Of a stretch of DNA of 64,000 nucleotides, positions 60,988-64,000 are shown in pieces; position 1 is the stretch's first letter, and each line of letters begins with the position of its first letter. The DNA is from Paludibacter jiangxiensis (GTDB lineage Bacteria; Bacteroidota; Bacteroidia; Bacteroidales; Paludibacteraceae), in assembly GCA_945897785.1 (NCBI GenBank), contig CAMDGD010000004.1:1-64000 (forward strand), given 5' to 3'. Below the pieces are notes generated by a model, which did not search any database, had not been told where the DNA came from, and saw nothing but the letters and a program-made list of their open reading frames with translations. The translations under genes were made by a program, and so were the position numbers.

Positions 60988-63900
60988 TTATCCATTTAAT
61001 AGAATTGCTGCTTTGCGGAGTTTGCCATTCATCAAAACCTTTAACGGTTTTTTAAATTGAATATGCTTAAAATATTCCGTTTTATTTTTCACTTTTTGCT
61101 GGGCGATAATATCCCAATTTACATAATCAGTATAAGATGAATCTTGTACCGACAAGTACCCAATATTCATGGAAGTAACATTATGAAAAAAATGTGAACC
61201 TAAGGATGAGTCGAGCGGAAAATTAGGCATGCTAATTTCTACAATTACTTTTGCATTAGATATTTGCGACCATGAAACAGGAATTCCCAAAAACTGATCG
61301 CGGGTACCCCATCTGCCGGGACCAATTAAAACATATTGTCGGCCTTCTTTTATCATTACATTGTTTAGAAATTCAATTTCCTTCATCATATCCAAGGTTT
61401 TCATTCTATCAAATTTCGCTGTATCTACAAAAATGATATCTGTTATATTGGTTATCTCTCCATTCCCTAGACTCGACTCGGTATATAACACTGTGTCTGA
61501 TTTAGCTACTTCCGAGATTAAGATATCATCCCGTTGTTGCGAGGTAACAATAGGTTTTATTTGCAATAAATAAAAGGAAGGTAAGCCATTTACGGTTTTG
61601 GTTAAATCGACCGCCCATTCTATTTCTATTGGAGAGCCCAGTGCATCTTTGGCAATATTTAACAGCTCGTCAATCAATTCGGCCAATGGTATATAGTTAT
61701 ATTTCAATATATTGGCAAAATTAATAATGCGTGGCCCCATGCTACCCAAGCCTGAATTAATCCGATCATTTTCCGGGTTATACACCGACACACAATGGTT
61801 TATAGTACCATGTTTTTCTGCCGTACTAATATCCAATAAGGTTAACGATGCATCCTCTCCTTCATTTAGAAAATCTTGTTGTTTTCGGCTTAAGTCAATA
61901 GCATAAAACTCTACCTGCGTACTTTTAAGCATGTCTTTTGGTGTGTACATGGCAATAGTTGGGTATTTTGGCGAGAAACGATACGACCGTCGTCCACCCA
62001 CCACATAATACCCCAACCCCATTGCCGCTACCGCAAAACCTTCTTCCGGTTTCATGTGAGCCACCGGATAATAATTATACGATTGTGCCGTACCGCTTAT
62101 ATGCGGATAATAATAATTATCGTGCTTGCTGCCTACCAGCTCCTGTAAAATTACGGCCATACGCTCATCTTCCAGTTTATGGTTGATAGCGTTAAAATAA
62201 GTACGAGAATCTTCGGAATATACCGAAGCATAAACTAATTTGATAGCAGTAATAAGCTGCACCAAGTCTTGTGCTTTATCTTCGTTATTATTTGGAATTA
62301 CAAAAGTATCAAAAACCCCCGCAAAAGGATGGCTCATAGAGTCTTCAGAAAGGCTAGAAGAACGAACCGCAATAGGGTTATCAATTTGAGCAATAAACTG
62401 TTTTAGTCTTTGCACCAAAGCATCTGACAAGCTCGCATTTACAAACATTTCTTTAATCTCTTTGTAAGAGAAGTTGGTATCAAAAACATACTTAGATAGT
62501 TTGTTATTCTCCATAAAAAGCTCAAACTCATCGGTGCCAATGATACCTGTTATAGGCGTACGAATATTGATTTCTTGTAAAAATTTAGAGAAATTTAGGT
62601 TGTAAATAAAGGTATTAATAAAAGCCAGGCCCCTTCCTTTTCCGCCTAACGAACCGGATGCTAGGGTAACAATATTTTTCTCGTCAATAGTAGTAACTTC
62701 GTCAATACTTAAAATTTTACCCTTTCGCTTTTCTTCTTTGTATGCTACAATAGAAGCTAAAAAGTACTGACGAAATTCTTCTACCGTTTCAAAATCAGTA
62801 ACACTTACAGGATTAATCGATTTAGCCAATTGAATTTCACCCCTAGACATCAACCACAAGGAAAATTGATTTTTTATGGCATGCAAATACAACGATTCTT
62901 TAGGTATTGTTGCTAAAATGCTTCTAAACTCTTTTAGCGTTTTTGCAACAGCCAAGGCTTTTCCTGCTTTATCGCGAAAAACAAAATCGCCAAAACCAAG
63001 TTGAGTAGTTAAAAACGATTTTAAATCGATTAACAACCGCTCCGAGTTTTTATTGATAAAGCTTACCTCCAGTTTTTTTGCAAGCTCTTCATTAGCAGCA
63101 TCAGACGATTGCAGTATAATGGGTAAGGTAAGCGTTTGTTTTTTAATGTATTTAATAAACCTAACACCGGCCGTTTTATCAAGTTCTCCGTTACGGTCAA
63201 ATTCCACATCAGAGATTACACAAAGCAAAAAATCCTTGTATTTCTCAAAAACGAACATGGCATCTTCGTAGTTTCTTGCATGCAAAATTTTTGGTCGAGA
63301 GCGCATTTTACTAATCTTATCTATCTCGTTCTTTTCAACCTCAGGCAATAATTGTTGAATTTGTCCGAATACAATCGAATACAAATTTTGCAAATACTTG
63401 GAATAATAAAAAGCGGAGTCTTCGATAAGCAATATTACGCGCACAAGTCCAATCTTGGTATCGTTTTCAACATTTACGCTATCCTCGATAGATTTTACTA
63501 TGGCAAATAGAATTTGAGAATTGCCATTCCATACAAAAATTTTATCGACAGAAAACACCGAAGGCACCAACTCCTCGAAATATTTTATGTTGTTTTTCTG
63601 GTTCAACAGCAAATAAACAGGCAGGTCTTTTTGTTTCTTTTTTATCTCTTGACTCAGTAAGATGGGCGAATCATTATCGAGTCCAACCATCAAAATAACC
63701 AAATCGAAATGGGTTGTTTTTAACAAATCCAAGGCTTCTTTGGCAGATGTAACTCCGGTGATACGAGGCAACGAAAATAAGCTGTATTGGTATATTTCTC
63801 CCATAAACTGTTCAAAAAAACCATCCTCGTTTTCTAGAATAAAAGCATCGTATAAGGTAGCTACAAAAAGGATGTTTTTTACTTTAAACTTCATCATATC

Positions 63901-64000
63901 CAAGTAAATATACTTGTCAAGTATTTGCTTGTTAAAATAAAGCTGAAGCGGTTGTTTGTCTTTTGTAAGCGATTTTCGGAAATCATCTACCTTGTGTTTA
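60988..64000 (-). CDS. PEP/pyruvate-binding (PPDK N-terminal ATP-grasp) protein with receiver-like domains; 5' end beyond window
   Basis: GSLGGKGRGLAFINT, AVRSSSLSEDSMSHPFAGVFDTF, LLIEDS...CVISDVEFDRNGE. The frame stays open through 63904-64000 (..KHKVDDFRKSLTKDKQPLQLYFNKQILDKYIYLDMMKF..), so the listed TTG start at 63903 is probably not the real one. Confidence 0.88.
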   Translation of the reverse strand, partial: KHKVDDFRKSLTKDKQPLQLYFNKQILDKYIYLDMMKFKVKNILFVATLYDAFILENEDGFFEQFMGEIYQYSLFSLPRITGVTSAKEALDLLKTTHFDLVILMVGLDNDSPILLSQEIKKKQKDLPVYLLLNQKNNIKYFEELVPSVFSVDKIFVWNGNSQILFAIVKSIEDSVNVENDTKIGLVRVILLIEDSAFYYSKYLQNLYSIVFGQIQQLLPEVEKNEIDKISKMRSRPKILHARNYEDAMFVFEKYKDFLLCVISDVEFDRNGELDKTAGVRFIKYIKKQTLTLPIILQSSDAANEELAKKLEVSFINKNSERLLIDLKSFLTTQLGFGDFVFRDKAGKALAVAKTLKEFRSILATIPKESLYLHAIKNQFSLWLMSRGEIQLAKSINPVSVTDFETVEEFRQYFLASIVAYKEEKRKGKILSIDEVTTIDEKNIVTLASGSLGGKGRGLAFINTFIYNLNFSKFLQEINIRTPITGIIGTDEFELFMENNKLSKYVFDTNFSYKEIKEMFVNASLSDALVQRLKQFIAQIDNPIAVRSSSLSEDSMSHPFAGVFDTFVIPNNNEDKAQDLVQLITAIKLVYASVYSEDSRTYFNAINHKLEDERMAVILQELVGSKHDNYYYPHISGTAQSYNYYPVAHMKPEEGFAVAAMGLGYYVVGGRRSYRFSPKYPTIAMYTPKDMLKSTQVEFYAIDLSRKQQDFLNEGEDASLTLLDISTAEKHGTINHCVSVYNPENDRINSGLGSMGPRIINFANILKYNYIPLAELIDELLNIAKDALGSPIEIEWAVDLTKTVNGLPSFYLLQIKPIVTSQQRDDILISEVAKSDTVLYTESSLGNGEITNITDIIFVDTAKFDRMKTLDMMKEIEFLNNVMIKEGRQYVLIGPGRWGTRDQFLGIPVSWSQISNAKVIVEISMPNFPLDSSLGSHFFHNVTSMNIGYLSVQDSSYTDYVNWDIIAQQKVKNKTEYFKHIQFKKPLKVLMNGKLRKAAILLNG

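Noticed and set aside
1-64000. Search by eye for CRISPR arrays, prophage, transposases, toxin-antitoxin or defence genes
   Set aside because: No regularly spaced repeats, and no recognisable integrase, transposase, Cas, restriction-modification or toxin-antitoxin proteins in the ORF list.

Overview
AT-rich chromosomal window from a Bacteroidota (Bacteroidales-like) bacterium. It is mostly core housekeeping genes: ribD, prmC-recX, a 3-hydroxyacyl-CoA dehydrogenase with pta and ackA, proC, dprA, argC, trmD, lpxH, argR-GNAT-argG, rpoN, argD-like, hemD, rnpA-yidD-tatD, rpmH, tsaE, efp, the queuosine genes queC-E-D-F, a purine nucleoside phosphorylase, lpxK, mdh, holB, metF, fba, rimP-nusA-infB, and sufBCDSE. 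There are two tRNA genes, Phe(GAA) and Pro(GGG). I saw no mobile element, prophage or CRISPR array. The most interesting signals lie outside the supplied ORF track or in details of the proteins: (1) a decayed ThuA-domain pseudogene at 18699-19225; (2) a candidate small RNA with promoter and intrinsic terminator antiparallel to dprA at about 12691-12765; (3) a 24-bp perfect inverted repeat resembling a DtxR-family box over the suf operon promoter; (4) a 22-bp perfect palindrome over the mdh promoter; (5) a full match to the classical ARG box upstream of argR; (6) a NarL-type regulator with Asn at the phosphoacceptor position next to a receiver/PEP-binding ATP-grasp protein; (7) a GNAT with a cysteine cluster in the arg operon; (8) a large HExxH peptidase / beta-propeller / probable outer-membrane protein. 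rpmH (51 aa) is also missing from the ORF track. All assignments come from reading the sequence and from memory of protein families. No searches were run.
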